DNA of 64,000 bases from Arsukibacterium indicum (GTDB lineage: Bacteria > Pseudomonadota > Gammaproteobacteria > Enterobacterales > Alteromonadaceae). The first letter of the stretch is position 1. Each line of letters opens with the position of its first letter. Positions 55,415-64,000 of the stretch are shown here, piece after piece. Both the position numbers and the translations under genes were made by a program. The notes under the pieces were generated by a model. It did no database searches. It was not told the DNA's origin and saw only the letters and a program-made list of their open reading frames with translations. Location of the stretch: positions 186,001-250,000 of the forward strand of contig NZ_JAHRID010000004.1 of assembly GCF_019100565.1 (NCBI RefSeq), in the 5' to 3' direction.

Positions 55415-55444
55415 GAATGCCGCCCGTTGCAGCGGGCGGCATTC
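55415..55444 (-). terminator. Hairpin terminator after the DUF2726 gene
   Basis: 12-bp GC-rich stem GAATGCCGCCCG/CGGGCGGCATTC with a 6-base loop; on the minus strand it is followed by ATTTATC, a weak T run. Confidence 0.7.
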
Positions 55445-55479
55445 CAACTTAGCGCGGAGTGACTCATTTCTCCAAAGCG

Positions 55480-56130
55480 TTAAGAAGCCTGTATCAGCGC
55501 AGTTTGCTGCGCTTTAATTTGTGAATGCGATAACACCGGGGTTAGCGCAGTGCCAGCGGGTTGCGCCGGTTTGTAAGAGCGCACCGGGCGGGTCGGGCCC
55601 TTTTTGACCAGGCCTTTATATAATGGCTCTACTTTAACCGCTGGTTTACCAAGGCGTTGTGCCAGCGCCTGCTGCAGATCAGCTGAGGTATAACCGGCCT
55701 TAATTTTTATTCGTAAATAGGGTATGCCGGCGGCTTCCAGCGCACCGCTGACAAACCAGTCAGGTGCCGCTTTGTGGCCATCTTTATTACTGTTATTAAC
55801 TAAATCCAGCACTGCTATTACCCGCAAATCATCCGCAGCGCACAATACAAAATCCAGATACTTGGCATTCAGTTTTACCAGAGTGCTGCGCCGGGCCTTT
55901 TCATTAGCATTTTCTTTTACTTCGATGACGTCGGCAAGTTTTATCCGGTTTAAAATTTTGTATTCTCCGTCAACCGCTTTTTCCAGCAGGTTCTGGAACG
56001 AGCGCTCAACCGGACTGAATAAACTGCTGCGTTTTTGCACCTGAAACGGGTTACTGTTATCGATAAAGCGACTGGCAACCATAGCTACCAGCACTACCAG
56101 TGCTACCAGCAACAACATAATAAATTCCAT
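55480..56130 (-). CDS. DUF2726 protein with an N-terminal membrane anchor
   Basis: 216 residues from the ATG at 56128-56130 (GGAGG upstream). One transmembrane segment (about 4-22), then DUF2726 (about 38-160) with SPVERSFQNLLEKAV, KARRSTLVKLNAKYLDFVLC and VLDLVNNSN. DUF2726 belongs to the restriction-endonuclease-like fold and has suspected nuclease activity. The Ala/Pro/Lys tail is low complexity. The role is unknown. Confidence 0.8.
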   Translation of the reverse strand: MEFIMLLLVALVVLVAMVASRFIDNSNPFQVQKRSSLFSPVERSFQNLLEKAVDGEYKILNRIKLADVIEVKENANEKARRSTLVKLNAKYLDFVLCAADDLRVIAVLDLVNNSNKDGHKAAPDWFVSGALEAAGIPYLRIKIKAGYTSADLQQALAQRLGKPAVKVEPLYKGLVKKGPTRPVRSYKPAQPAGTALTPVLSHSQIKAQQTALIQAS

Positions 56131-56326
56131 GCTCACCTCCGGCGATAATTTGACAAACGCAGTTACACTCCAATTATAAAGCACAAGTCGTGCCATGATT
56201 TTCAAATGTTTAGCGATTAGACTATTGCTTTAGGTGATGCTAAGCATTTTAGCCATTAATGGTATTTATAGTGAGAAAGGGCTTATAGTTAGGGCACAAC
56301 TAGCAACAGCAACAAAGGGTCTGGAA

Positions 56327-57931
56327 ATGTCTGACACTATTACCCGGGCGGGTTTAACTATCACCGGCCAGCTTAACAGCGAGTATGAACAAATTTTAAC
56401 GGTCGATGCCTGTGCTTTTGTCACTGAGCTGGTGCGTGAGTTCCGGCCGCGGTTAACTGAATTGCTGGCCGACAGAATAAGCCGGCAGCAGAAGTTTGAC
56501 GGCGGTGCCTTACCTGATTTCCTGCCGGAAACTGCGCCCATTCGCGGTTCTGACTGGCAGGTAGCGCCAATCCCGGCTGATTTGCAGGACCGGCGGGTGG
56601 AAATCACCGGCCCTGTTGACCGCAAAATGATTATTAACGCCTTAAATGCCGATGTAAAAGTGTTTATGGCTGACTTTGAAGACTCACAGGCACCCAGTTG
56701 GGCCGGAGTTATAGAAGGCCAGATTAACCTGCGTGACGCCAACCTCGGTACAATAAGTTATACCGATCCACAAAGCACAAAGCATTATGCGCTAAAAGAT
56801 AACCCGGCTCTGCTCATTGCCCGGGTACGTGGTCTGCATTTATGGGAAAAGCATTTGTTAGTCGATGGTGCGCAGGTACCCGGTTCGCTGGTCGATTTTG
56901 CCTTGTATTTTTACCACAACTGGCAAACCCGTCTGAAAAATGGCTCCGGGGTTTATTACTACCTGCCAAAATTGCAAAGCTATACTGAGGCTAAGTGGTG
57001 GGATGAGGTATTCAGCTTTACCGAGCAGAAATTTAAGGTGGCCACAGGCACTATCCGCGCCACGGTGTTAATTGAAACCCTGCCTGCCGTGTTTGAAATG
57101 GATGAAATTCTATATAGCTTAAAAGATCATATCGTTGCGCTTAACTGCGGCCGCTGGGATTATATTTTCAGCTATATCAAAACGTTAAATAACCATGCGG
57201 ACCGGGTGTTACCTGACAGACAGGTAGTAACCATGACCAAGCCATTTTTAAATGCCTACTCGCGTTTACTGGTTAAAACCTGCCATAAGCGCGGCGCGCT
57301 AGCGATGGGCGGTATGGCAGCTTTTATTCCGGCCAAAGACGCAGACGAAAACGCAAAAATCCTGGCGCGGGTAACCGCTGATAAAGAGCTTGAAGCCAGT
57401 AATGGCCACGATGGTACCTGGGTGGCACACCCTGGCCTGGCTGCAACTGCCAATGCCGTGTTTGCCAAATATTTGACTGACGGTAAACCAAACCAGCTGG
57501 CTGTTAGCCGCGAGCAGGATGAAGAAATTACCGCTGCTGAGTTGCTGGCGCCGTGCGATGGCGAGCGTACCGAAGAGGGTATGCGTACTAATATCCGGGT
57601 GGCACTGCAATATATTGCCGCCTGGATCAGTGGTAAAGGCTGTGTGCCGATATACGGCTTAATGGAAGATGCGGCTACAGCAGAAATTTCACGCACGTCG
57701 ATTTGGCAGTGGATTAAACATGGTAAAAGTTTAAGTAACGGTAAGTTAATTACCAAGACCCTGTTTGCCGACTTTTTAGAGGAAGAGGCAAAAGTAGTGT
57801 TGCAGGAAGTAGGGGCGGAGACCTGGCAGAGTCAAAACTTTGACCGGGCGAAGCAACTGCTGCTGGACATTACCACAGCTGATGAACTGGTAGAGTTTTT
57901 AACACTACCGGCTTATCAGCTGCTTGATTAA
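56327..57931 (+). CDS. aceB: Malate synthase A
   Basis: 534 residues from the ATG at 56327, chosen by family length; an earlier reading from 56234 would add 31 residues. Key blocks: ARVRGLHLWEKHL (substrate Arg), CGRWDYIFSYIK, MGGMAAFIPAKD. It joins glyoxylate and acetyl-CoA to malate in the glyoxylate shunt. A terminator follows, and the isocitrate lyase gene lies beyond a LysR gene, so the shunt genes are not one operon. Confidence 0.95.
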   Translation: MSDTITRAGLTITGQLNSEYEQILTVDACAFVTELVREFRPRLTELLADRISRQQKFDGGALPDFLPETAPIRGSDWQVAPIPADLQDRRVEITGPVDRKMIINALNADVKVFMADFEDSQAPSWAGVIEGQINLRDANLGTISYTDPQSTKHYALKDNPALLIARVRGLHLWEKHLLVDGAQVPGSLVDFALYFYHNWQTRLKNGSGVYYYLPKLQSYTEAKWWDEVFSFTEQKFKVATGTIRATVLIETLPAVFEMDEILYSLKDHIVALNCGRWDYIFSYIKTLNNHADRVLPDRQVVTMTKPFLNAYSRLLVKTCHKRGALAMGGMAAFIPAKDADENAKILARVTADKELEASNGHDGTWVAHPGLAATANAVFAKYLTDGKPNQLAVSREQDEEITAAELLAPCDGERTEEGMRTNIRVALQYIAAWISGKGCVPIYGLMEDAATAEISRTSIWQWIKHGKSLSNGKLITKTLFADFLEEEAKVVLQEVGAETWQSQNFDRAKQLLLDITTADELVEFLTLPAYQLLD

Positions 57932-57950
57932 CCTGAGTAAACCAAACCAA

Positions 57951-57981
57951 AGGCGCTGCCATTGCTGACAGCGCCTTTTTT
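57951..57981 (+). terminator. Rho-independent terminator after aceB
   Basis: AGGCGCTG...CAGCGCCT stem with a run of T behind it. Confidence 0.92.
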
Positions 57982-58133
57982 AATTCCGTTTAATCAATAG
58001 AGGATAGAACCTCATTTGAAGGAGTCGGGGAGTGTCTGAGCCCCTGCCGCAAGGCAACGGGCGAGTTGCCCCGGCGAGTGAGGAAGAGTGTTGTATCCGG
58101 CATGTGGGGGGAGAACAGCTGCAACACCCCGCG
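57982..58133. other. GC-rich structured intergenic segment
   Basis: Beyond the aceB terminator, the convergent gap to the LysR gene holds GC-rich inverted repeats such as GGCAAC/GTTGCC and GTGTTG/CAACAC and a TCGGGGAGTGT/ACACCCC pair across the stretch. No reading frame and no known RNA family recognised. Confidence 0.4.
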
Positions 58134-59078
58134 TTAGTTTAACTCATCTGCTGTTTCAACAATCAGCCTTCTGAACCAGATATGGCTGGCATCCTGGTGC
58201 AGTAGCGGGCTCCAGATCATCTTTAACTCTATTGACGGAATAGCAAAAGGCGGGTCCATAATGGCCATTGTCGGGTCATTTTCATACAACTTCGCGGCGC
58301 GGCTGGGCAGGGTGGCAATTAAATCGATACCCACGGCCAGATGCATCGCCACATGGTAGTTGCGGGTAAATACTGAGATATTACGCTGTTTACCCAGCTT
58401 GGCTAAGGCCTCATCTACCCAGCCCAGTTTCTGCACGTCTTTTGGATCCATGCCAACGCCAACCCCAAAGCCGGTTTTACTAACCCAGATATGCTGAGCC
58501 TTTAAATAACTGTCCAGGTTAAAGCGTTTAACAATAGGATCACTGGCATTAATCAGGCAGGAAAAGCTGTCACGCCATACTGTTTTCTGATGAAACGACT
58601 GTGGCAGTTGATCAAAGCGGTTAATTGCCATATCCACTTTGCCGTTTTCGACATCATGAAAGGTGACGTCTGACGGCGTCATAATATCCAGGCTGGTTAA
58701 CGGAGCTTGTACGCGCATCTTCTTCAATAATGCCGGTATGAGCGTCGAAGCAGCGTAATCGCTGGCCATAATCCGGAACACCCGCTGGCTGTTCAGTGGC
58801 TCAAAATCTTTGTTAGGTTGCAGCGTTTCTTCCAACGTGAGCAATACGCCACGCACCACGGGCGCCAATTCGCGGGCGCGTTCAGTTGGTACCATGCCAT
58901 CTGAAGTGCGAACCAGAATAGGATCATTTAATAAATCGCGCAGCCGTTTTAAGCCGTTACTCATCGCAGGCTGGGTAATATTCAGTTGATTTGCCGCGCG
59001 GGTGACATTCTTTTCGCGCAATAGCACATCTAAATAAACCAGCAGGTTTAAATCCATCTTATTAATATTCATCTGCAA
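58134..59078 (-). CDS. LysR-family transcription regulator
   Basis: Up to 314 residues (start 59078 or 59072). The N-terminal helix-turn-helix is typical: DLNLLVYLDVLLREKNVTRA then NQLNITQPAMSNGLKRLRDL. The rest is a periplasmic-binding-protein-like effector domain. It stands between aceB and aceA and is divergent from aceA, so it may regulate the glyoxylate shunt; this is inference from position. Confidence 0.9.
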   Translation of the reverse strand: MQMNINKMDLNLLVYLDVLLREKNVTRAANQLNITQPAMSNGLKRLRDLLNDPILVRTSDGMVPTERARELAPVVRGVLLTLEETLQPNKDFEPLNSQRVFRIMASDYAASTLIPALLKKMRVQAPLTSLDIMTPSDVTFHDVENGKVDMAINRFDQLPQSFHQKTVWRDSFSCLINASDPIVKRFNLDSYLKAQHIWVSKTGFGVGVGMDPKDVQKLGWVDEALAKLGKQRNISVFTRNYHVAMHLAVGIDLIATLPSRAAKLYENDPTMAIMDPPFAIPSIELKMIWSPLLHQDASHIWFRRLIVETADELN

Positions 59079-59265
59079 AATGCCTTAGCCTTAAACTATC
59101 ACTGAATTGAATCATAGCATTAGCCAGCACAGCGCAGTCAATAGCTAAACTACATTCACTGAAAAAATGACGAGCATAATTAAAATCAGCTAGATGAATT
59201 GTCGTTTTGTTATCTATAGTGAATGCCAACAACCCGTACAACAGTTTTAGTAAAAGGAAACGGCC

Positions 59266-60852
59266 ATGACAGCTTATCAAGATGACATCAAACACTTCGA
59301 CAATGTATGTAACAAGGCCGGTTCTGCCTGGAATGCTATCAGCCCGGAATATGCCGCGCGGATGAAATTGCAAAACCGCTTTAAAACCGGGCTGGACATT
59401 GCTCAGTATACTGCCGACATTATGCGGGCCGACATGGCAGCCTATGACGCTGATGCCAGCCAGTACACCCAGTCATTAGGTTGCTGGCATGGTTTTATTG
59501 GCCAGCAAAAACTGATCGCTATTAAGAAACATTTCGGTACTACCAAGAAAAAATACCTGTATTTATCCGGTTGGATGATTGCGGCACTGCGCTCTGAGTT
59601 CGGGCCACTTCCCGATCAGTCGATGCACGAGAAAACTTCTGTACCGGCCTTAATTGAAGAACTGTATACCTTTTTACGCCAGGCCGATGCCCGTGAATTA
59701 GGTGGTTTGTTCCGCCAGTTAGATGAGGCGACCGATGCAGCTAAAAAAGCTGACATTCAGGCAAAAATTGATAATTTTGAAACCCATGTCGTGCCTATTA
59801 TTGCCGACATTGATGCCGGTTTTGGTAATGCTGAAGCCACCTACTTACTGGCTAAGAAAATGATTGAAGCGGGTGCCTGTGCTATTCAGATTGAAAACCA
59901 GGTGTCAGATGAAAAACAATGTGGCCACCAGGATGGCAAAGTTACGGTGCCTCATGCCGATTTTCTGGCAAAAATTAATGCCGTGCGTTATGCCTTTTTA
60001 GAGCTTGGTATTGATAACGGCATTATTGTAGCGCGAACCGACTCTCTGGGCGCAGGCTTAACCAAACAGATTGCAGTAACCAATGAGCCGGGTGACTTAG
60101 GCGACTTATACAATAGTTTTTTAGATGGCGATGTAATAAGCGGTGCAGACGACATTGCCAATGGTGACGTGGTAGTGAAGGCCAACGGCAAACTGTTAAA
60201 ACCAAAACGTTTAGCCAGTGGTTTATTCCAGTTTAAACAGGGCAGCGGTATTGATCGGGTAGTGCTGGATTGTATTACCTCGCTGCAAAACGGCGCTGAT
60301 TTACTGTGGATTGAAACTGAAAAGCCTCATGTTGGTCAGATCGCTGAAATGGTTAACCGTATTCGCGAAGTGGTACCAAATGCCAAGCTGGTTTACAACA
60401 ACAGCCCGTCGTTTAACTGGACCCTGAATTTCCGCCAGCAGGTATTTGATGCCTGGCAGGCAGCAGGTAAAGATGTCAGCCAGTATGATCGTAAAGCACT
60501 AATGAGCGCTGAGTATGACACTTCCGAACTGGCGCAGGAAGCAGATGAGCGCATTCGTACCTTCCAGGCTGATGCGGCGCGCGATGCCGGTATTTTCCAT
60601 CACTTAATTACCCTGCCAACCTACCATACTGCGGCGTTGTCAACCGACAATCTGGCCAAAGAGTACTTTGGTGAAGCTGGTATGCTGGGCTATGTTGCCG
60701 GCGTGCAGCGTAAGGAAATTCGCCAGGGTATTGCCTGTGTTAAACACCAGAATATGTCGGGTTCAGATATTGGTGATGATCATAAAGAATACTTCTCGGG
60801 TGAGGCAGCATTAAAAGCCGGTGGCAAACATAACACCATGAACCAGTTCTAA
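59266..60852 (+). CDS. aceA: Isocitrate lyase, long form
   Basis: 528 residues. The catalytic Cys219 is in the motif EKQCGH, a variant of KKCGH. Further blocks are DIDAGFGNAEATYLL and NSPSFNW. About 90 residues longer than E. coli AceA, typical of the Pseudomonas/marine gamma long class. It splits isocitrate to glyoxylate and succinate. A GGAAA site precedes the start and a good terminator follows, so it is a single-gene unit opposite the LysR gene. Confidence 0.95.
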   Translation: MTAYQDDIKHFDNVCNKAGSAWNAISPEYAARMKLQNRFKTGLDIAQYTADIMRADMAAYDADASQYTQSLGCWHGFIGQQKLIAIKKHFGTTKKKYLYLSGWMIAALRSEFGPLPDQSMHEKTSVPALIEELYTFLRQADARELGGLFRQLDEATDAAKKADIQAKIDNFETHVVPIIADIDAGFGNAEATYLLAKKMIEAGACAIQIENQVSDEKQCGHQDGKVTVPHADFLAKINAVRYAFLELGIDNGIIVARTDSLGAGLTKQIAVTNEPGDLGDLYNSFLDGDVISGADDIANGDVVVKANGKLLKPKRLASGLFQFKQGSGIDRVVLDCITSLQNGADLLWIETEKPHVGQIAEMVNRIREVVPNAKLVYNNSPSFNWTLNFRQQVFDAWQAAGKDVSQYDRKALMSAEYDTSELAQEADERIRTFQADAARDAGIFHHLITLPTYHTAALSTDNLAKEYFGEAGMLGYVAGVQRKEIRQGIACVKHQNMSGSDIGDDHKEYFSGEAALKAGGKHNTMNQF

Positions 60853-60917
60853 GCATTGGCCTGATTTATCAGGTTGTAAGCTGAGTTAACCGTTCCGCTA
60901 CGTGGTCACTTGACCCC

Positions 60918-60942
60918 AGGCAGCCGTAAGGCTGCCTTTTTT
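60918..60942 (+). terminator. Rho-independent terminator after aceA
   Basis: AGGCAGCC, loop GTAA, GGCTGCCT, then TTTTT. The remaining roughly 200 bases before the next gene show nothing else clear. Confidence 0.93.
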
Positions 60943-61147
60943 GTATCTGGCGTAAGCTGTTAACTGAAATACAAGGCTTGTTGTATTGACCAGCGTTATC
61001 GTTTATAACATTGCCACCGGTGGCATGCCAATGCCGCAAGTTTAACGCCTCATCCTGGACTGACTTTTTATGCAACAACAATTTATCCAGCAACAATGTA
61101 TGAGACAGTGGTTTATGCTGCATCGGTGTTTTTCAGCATACCCTGAG

Positions 61148-63658
61148 ATGCTTTATTGTTGTTTGTTAAAGTACAGCCTGCTGACTTTCGTATTGCTGTT
61201 TTGTCCGGCGCCAATACTGGCGCAGCAACTCAGTTTGCAGCACTACCCGCAGTATCAGTGTCTGCCAGACCAGTCAGATAACTTTTGTCAGTCATTTACT
61301 GACTCTGCTACTGGTTTGTCGTTGCTGGCCGGGCAAGGCGCAGCGCCTGGTCAGCCAAATGGCCAGTTTAGTCATAATTTAAAGCGGCAAACGCTGGTTT
61401 ATAAGGCGGGGCGGATTGGCGGCAAGGTGTTAACGATTAACACTGATGCCGCCAACAATTTTCAAAGCGGCAATTTTGACAGTAGTGATTTTTTCTACGA
61501 AGCCCTGGTGCGGCCGTTTGCTAACAGTACAACCGACCGTCACAGCTTTTTTCTGACGATGAAAGTTGTTGATAGTGACACGCACTATGGTGCAGGCTTT
61601 GTTGTCGGCACCAGTATCTATACCTCAAAGTTAGAACTGGCAACGATACAGGGCAATGATGTTCAGGTATTAGCACAACAGCCGGCATCTTTAATTCTGG
61701 GTAAGCAGGATGACATCGATGGCCAGTGGTATTTACTCAGAGCGGAGCGGCGTAGCGGTAGCCTGCAGTTGTACCTGGATGGTCAGCTTGTGTTGAGCGA
61801 TGACAGTATCGGTAACCAGAAAATTGAGCAGCTAGGGATCTGGAGTTTTAATCGCTCGTTTGAATTGGATTTTCTGCGGGTTGGCAAACCTGCTGTGCCA
61901 TCAACCAAGACAACGTCACCGCATATAAACCTGCAACATCGGGAAAATCAGACCTTGTCAGGTTACCAATTTGAAAGCAGTGAGCAGATTGAATGGCAGG
62001 TCAGCGGCGCGACACGCGACGACATTGAACTGATAAATCTGACTCCGGAACTGATTACCCTAAGCCAGCAAGCTGCAACATTCCGCATTAATTATAGACA
62101 GCCAGGCCAGGCTGGTGTGCTGCTGCGCAGTAAATCTCAGCCTCATGTGTTTAAACAGTTGCATATCAACGTATTGCCTGCGCTGACTTTTCCCGCAAAA
62201 ACCAGGCCGGATTTGCTGACTGATGCCTATCCGGCGATCAATGCAAAGGTGCCGGCAGACACCCTGTTACGCATCAATCTGGCTGAACCTTTTGTTATAG
62301 CTGACAGCGGTGCGGTGCGTATTTATCAGGTGCTGGCTGACAACCAGAGGCTATTAGTGGATGAAATTCGCGTTAATGGTGAAAGCGATACGTTTGGTAA
62401 AAAAAGTGCGGGCAAACTGCGGGCGATTAATCGGGAAATGCTTTGGCGTAATGGCAATACGTTACTGATTAAACCGCACGGTCAGCGACTTGAATGGGGT
62501 AAACGTTATCAGGTTGTGATTGCAGCAGATACCGTTCGTTTTGTTGATCCAGCCAAGCCATTTGCCGGAGTAGGTTTTGATGCCAACTGGTCGTTCAGCA
62601 CTAAAGCGAAGCCAAGGGCCCGCAGTGTGATGCAGGTGGCAGCAGGTGCAGCTGCAGATTTTAGTACTGTGCAAGGTGCGTTTAATTTTGTGATGAACGC
62701 GGATGACGGTGACAAGGTGCACACCATAAAGCTGGCCGCCGGGCGTTATTTCGAACCGCTTTATCTGTATGGTGTTGCAAACCTGACACTGGAAGGTGCC
62801 GGGGCCGGAATGTCGCAAATTGAGTTTAGCAATTATGATTCGCTTAACAGTGGCCTGGGACAGGGGGTGGCTGTTGTGGCTGGCCACACTGCCGGTGGGC
62901 GAAGTCTGTTTCTGGCAGAAGATGTTGGCCAGCTGACATTAAAGCAGTTAAGCATAACCAACTTACATCAACGGCAAAAGGGAGTACGCAATCAGGCCGA
63001 AACCGTATATTTTAACGGTACAGGAAAATTGCTGGCAGTAGCCAGCAATTTTATCAGCGAGCAGGATACGCTGATGTTAAAAGGTACATCCTACTTATAC
63101 CGCTGCCTGATAGCCGGTAATGTCGACTTTATCTGGGGACAGAATTATTTAAGCCTGTTTGAACAAAATGAAATTCGTTCTGTGGGCAATTCTGTTGCAA
63201 AGCCAGATTCAGAGTATGTTGACGGTAGTTACATATTGCAGGCCCGCAGCATAAGTAGTGATGTGCCGGGCTTTATTTTTATCAACAACCGCTTTACCAG
63301 CCAGCGGGGGCCAACCGGCAACCGGATCCGGCCGGGTAGTACGTTTTTAGCCCGCAGTGCCGGCCGGCCTGCCTATTTTGATCAGGTATTGATGCTAAAC
63401 AACCAGTTAGGTGGTCATATTGCGCCAGCTGGCTGGGCCGGGCCGGTCAATAACGAGCCGGTAGCCAACCCTGCAGTGCCGGACAGCACCCGCGGCTGGC
63501 GTGAGTATGGTTCGACTGATTTACAGGGTAAGCCATTGAACTTAAGTCACCGCGAATACGGTATTGTGTTAACACCCGAGCAGTTGCCATATCAGAATAG
63601 TGAGCAGGTTCTGCAGCAACACTGGCCTGGTTTTAACCCTGAGTGGCTTCGTTATTAA
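61148..63658 (+). CDS. Secreted multidomain pectinesterase-like protein
   Basis: 836 residues from the ATG at 61148 (signal peptide MLYCCLLKYSLLTFVLLFCP ending ILAQ). A start at 61070 is also open. The N-terminal third is a concanavalin-like domain (about 60-245), the middle an Ig-like or SbsA-like region (about 260-490). The C-terminal right-handed beta-helix is a pectin methylesterase type with QAETVYFNG (about 614), EQDTLML (about 638), DFIWG (about 660) and LQARS (about 697). The catalytic Asp and Arg set appears kept. It should demethylate pectin. Confidence 0.82.
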   Translation: MLYCCLLKYSLLTFVLLFCPAPILAQQLSLQHYPQYQCLPDQSDNFCQSFTDSATGLSLLAGQGAAPGQPNGQFSHNLKRQTLVYKAGRIGGKVLTINTDAANNFQSGNFDSSDFFYEALVRPFANSTTDRHSFFLTMKVVDSDTHYGAGFVVGTSIYTSKLELATIQGNDVQVLAQQPASLILGKQDDIDGQWYLLRAERRSGSLQLYLDGQLVLSDDSIGNQKIEQLGIWSFNRSFELDFLRVGKPAVPSTKTTSPHINLQHRENQTLSGYQFESSEQIEWQVSGATRDDIELINLTPELITLSQQAATFRINYRQPGQAGVLLRSKSQPHVFKQLHINVLPALTFPAKTRPDLLTDAYPAINAKVPADTLLRINLAEPFVIADSGAVRIYQVLADNQRLLVDEIRVNGESDTFGKKSAGKLRAINREMLWRNGNTLLIKPHGQRLEWGKRYQVVIAADTVRFVDPAKPFAGVGFDANWSFSTKAKPRARSVMQVAAGAAADFSTVQGAFNFVMNADDGDKVHTIKLAAGRYFEPLYLYGVANLTLEGAGAGMSQIEFSNYDSLNSGLGQGVAVVAGHTAGGRSLFLAEDVGQLTLKQLSITNLHQRQKGVRNQAETVYFNGTGKLLAVASNFISEQDTLMLKGTSYLYRCLIAGNVDFIWGQNYLSLFEQNEIRSVGNSVAKPDSEYVDGSYILQARSISSDVPGFIFINNRFTSQRGPTGNRIRPGSTFLARSAGRPAYFDQVLMLNNQLGGHIAPAGWAGPVNNEPVANPAVPDSTRGWREYGSTDLQGKPLNLSHREYGIVLTPEQLPYQNSEQVLQQHWPGFNPEWLRY

Positions 63659-63777
63659 CTAACCGACCTTTAGCGCAGCAGAGTAAACCTTTGCCGCAGG
63701 CAACAAGTTCTAAACTAATCGCTTAGCACATGCTATGTTGTGCAGCAGAGTTTGGATGGTAAGTAATTAAAACCAAA

Positions 63778-64000
63778 ATGACGGACACATTTTTTTTCGG
63801 TGACTGGCAGGTAGAGCCCGCTGCCAATACCTTACGTAAAGGCAGAAAGGTGCATCAGCTTGAGCCCAAAGCCATGGATGTGTTGGTATTGCTGTGCAGC
63901 AAACCAGCCGAGGTTCACAGTAGTGAAGATATTGTCCGGCAGTGCTGGCCGGATACCGATACCGGTGATAACCCGCTGCATAAAACCATTACCCAGCTGC
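63778..64000 (+). CDS. CadC/ToxR-type winged-helix regulator, N-terminal part (cut by window edge)
   Basis: The visible 74 residues start MTDTFFFGDWQVEPAANTLR and continue with VHQLEPKAMDVLVLLCSKPA and the DNA-binding helix ending NPLHKTITQL, a transcriptional-regulator C-type winged helix at the N-terminus as in CadC and ToxR. Such proteins usually carry a transmembrane segment and a periplasmic sensor, which would lie past base 64000. It could regulate the preceding pectinesterase gene. Confidence 0.83.
   Translation, partial: MTDTFFFGDWQVEPAANTLRKGRKVHQLEPKAMDVLVLLCSKPAEVHSSEDIVRQCWPDTDTGDNPLHKTITQL

Overview
The window looks like a piece of a gammaproteobacterial chromosome from an Alteromonadales/Chromatiaceae-type marine or aquatic heterotroph. 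The Rheinheimera/Arsukibacterium neighbourhood is my inference. It rests on the leuS-lptE-holA block, the miaB-ybeZ-ybeY-corC-lnt block, a glyoxylate shunt, many c-di-GMP and chemotaxis proteins, and a secreted S9 peptidase and pectinesterase. No rRNA, tRNA, CRISPR array or transposase was recognised.

Layout. 1-4.1 kb: holA (cut by the window edge), lptE and leuS leftward, and a ybeL-type zinc-ribbon gene rightward. 4.4-10.5 kb: a rightward ion-transport and metabolic group (SulP transporter with a paired Usp protein, NhaD antiporter, succinate-semialdehyde dehydrogenase, PnuC). 10.7-11.6 kb: a secreted trypsin-like protease. 12.1-16.8 kb: a run of seven attC-like sites enclosing seven cassettes, with an eighth gene beyond the last site and no integrase in view, i.e. 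a CALIN-type integron cassette array read on the minus strand. 17.1-21.7 kb: a seven-gene leftward operon for an MNIO (DUF692)-modified Cys-rich peptide (HvfA/bufferin type) with its maturation proteins, a DoxX protein, an ECF sigma factor and a membrane anti-sigma factor. 22.2-26.5 kb: a Lon-like protease overlapping a DUF389 membrane protein. 26.6-29.7 kb: a membrane diguanylate cyclase overlapping a UshA-like periplasmic protein whose metallophosphatase motifs are degenerate. 29.7-35.1 kb: lnt, corC, ybeY, ybeZ, miaB (envelope and RNA maturation housekeeping). 35.2-43.6 kb: a DMT permease, a 1530-residue propeller/PAS/GGDEF/EAL sensor, a CbiB-like protein, mtnN and a pirin. 43.8-46.9 kb: a YfaZ-like outer-membrane protein, a DNA alkylation-repair pair and a HopJ-family gene. 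46.9-56.1 kb: an S9 peptidase, a DUF819 protein, an AI-2E-family permease, two chemoreceptors that converge on a terminator, a YjfB-like small protein and a DUF2726 protein. 56.3-60.9 kb: aceB and aceA flanking a divergent LysR gene. 61.1-64 kb: a multidomain pectinesterase-like secreted protein and the start of a CadC/ToxR-type regulator.

How it works together. The two most notable accessory systems lie side by side: the self-contained sigma-controlled RiPP operon (probably copper or other soft-metal handling at the envelope) and the cassette array just beyond its 3' end. Within the array, each cassette's own R'' box is complementary to the R' box at the head of the same cassette (five perfect, two with one mismatch), which fixes both the cassette borders and the direction of reading. 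Two neighbouring cassettes are diverged copies of one ORF-less element, and another encodes a protein with features of a divergent class III-type nucleotidyl cyclase.
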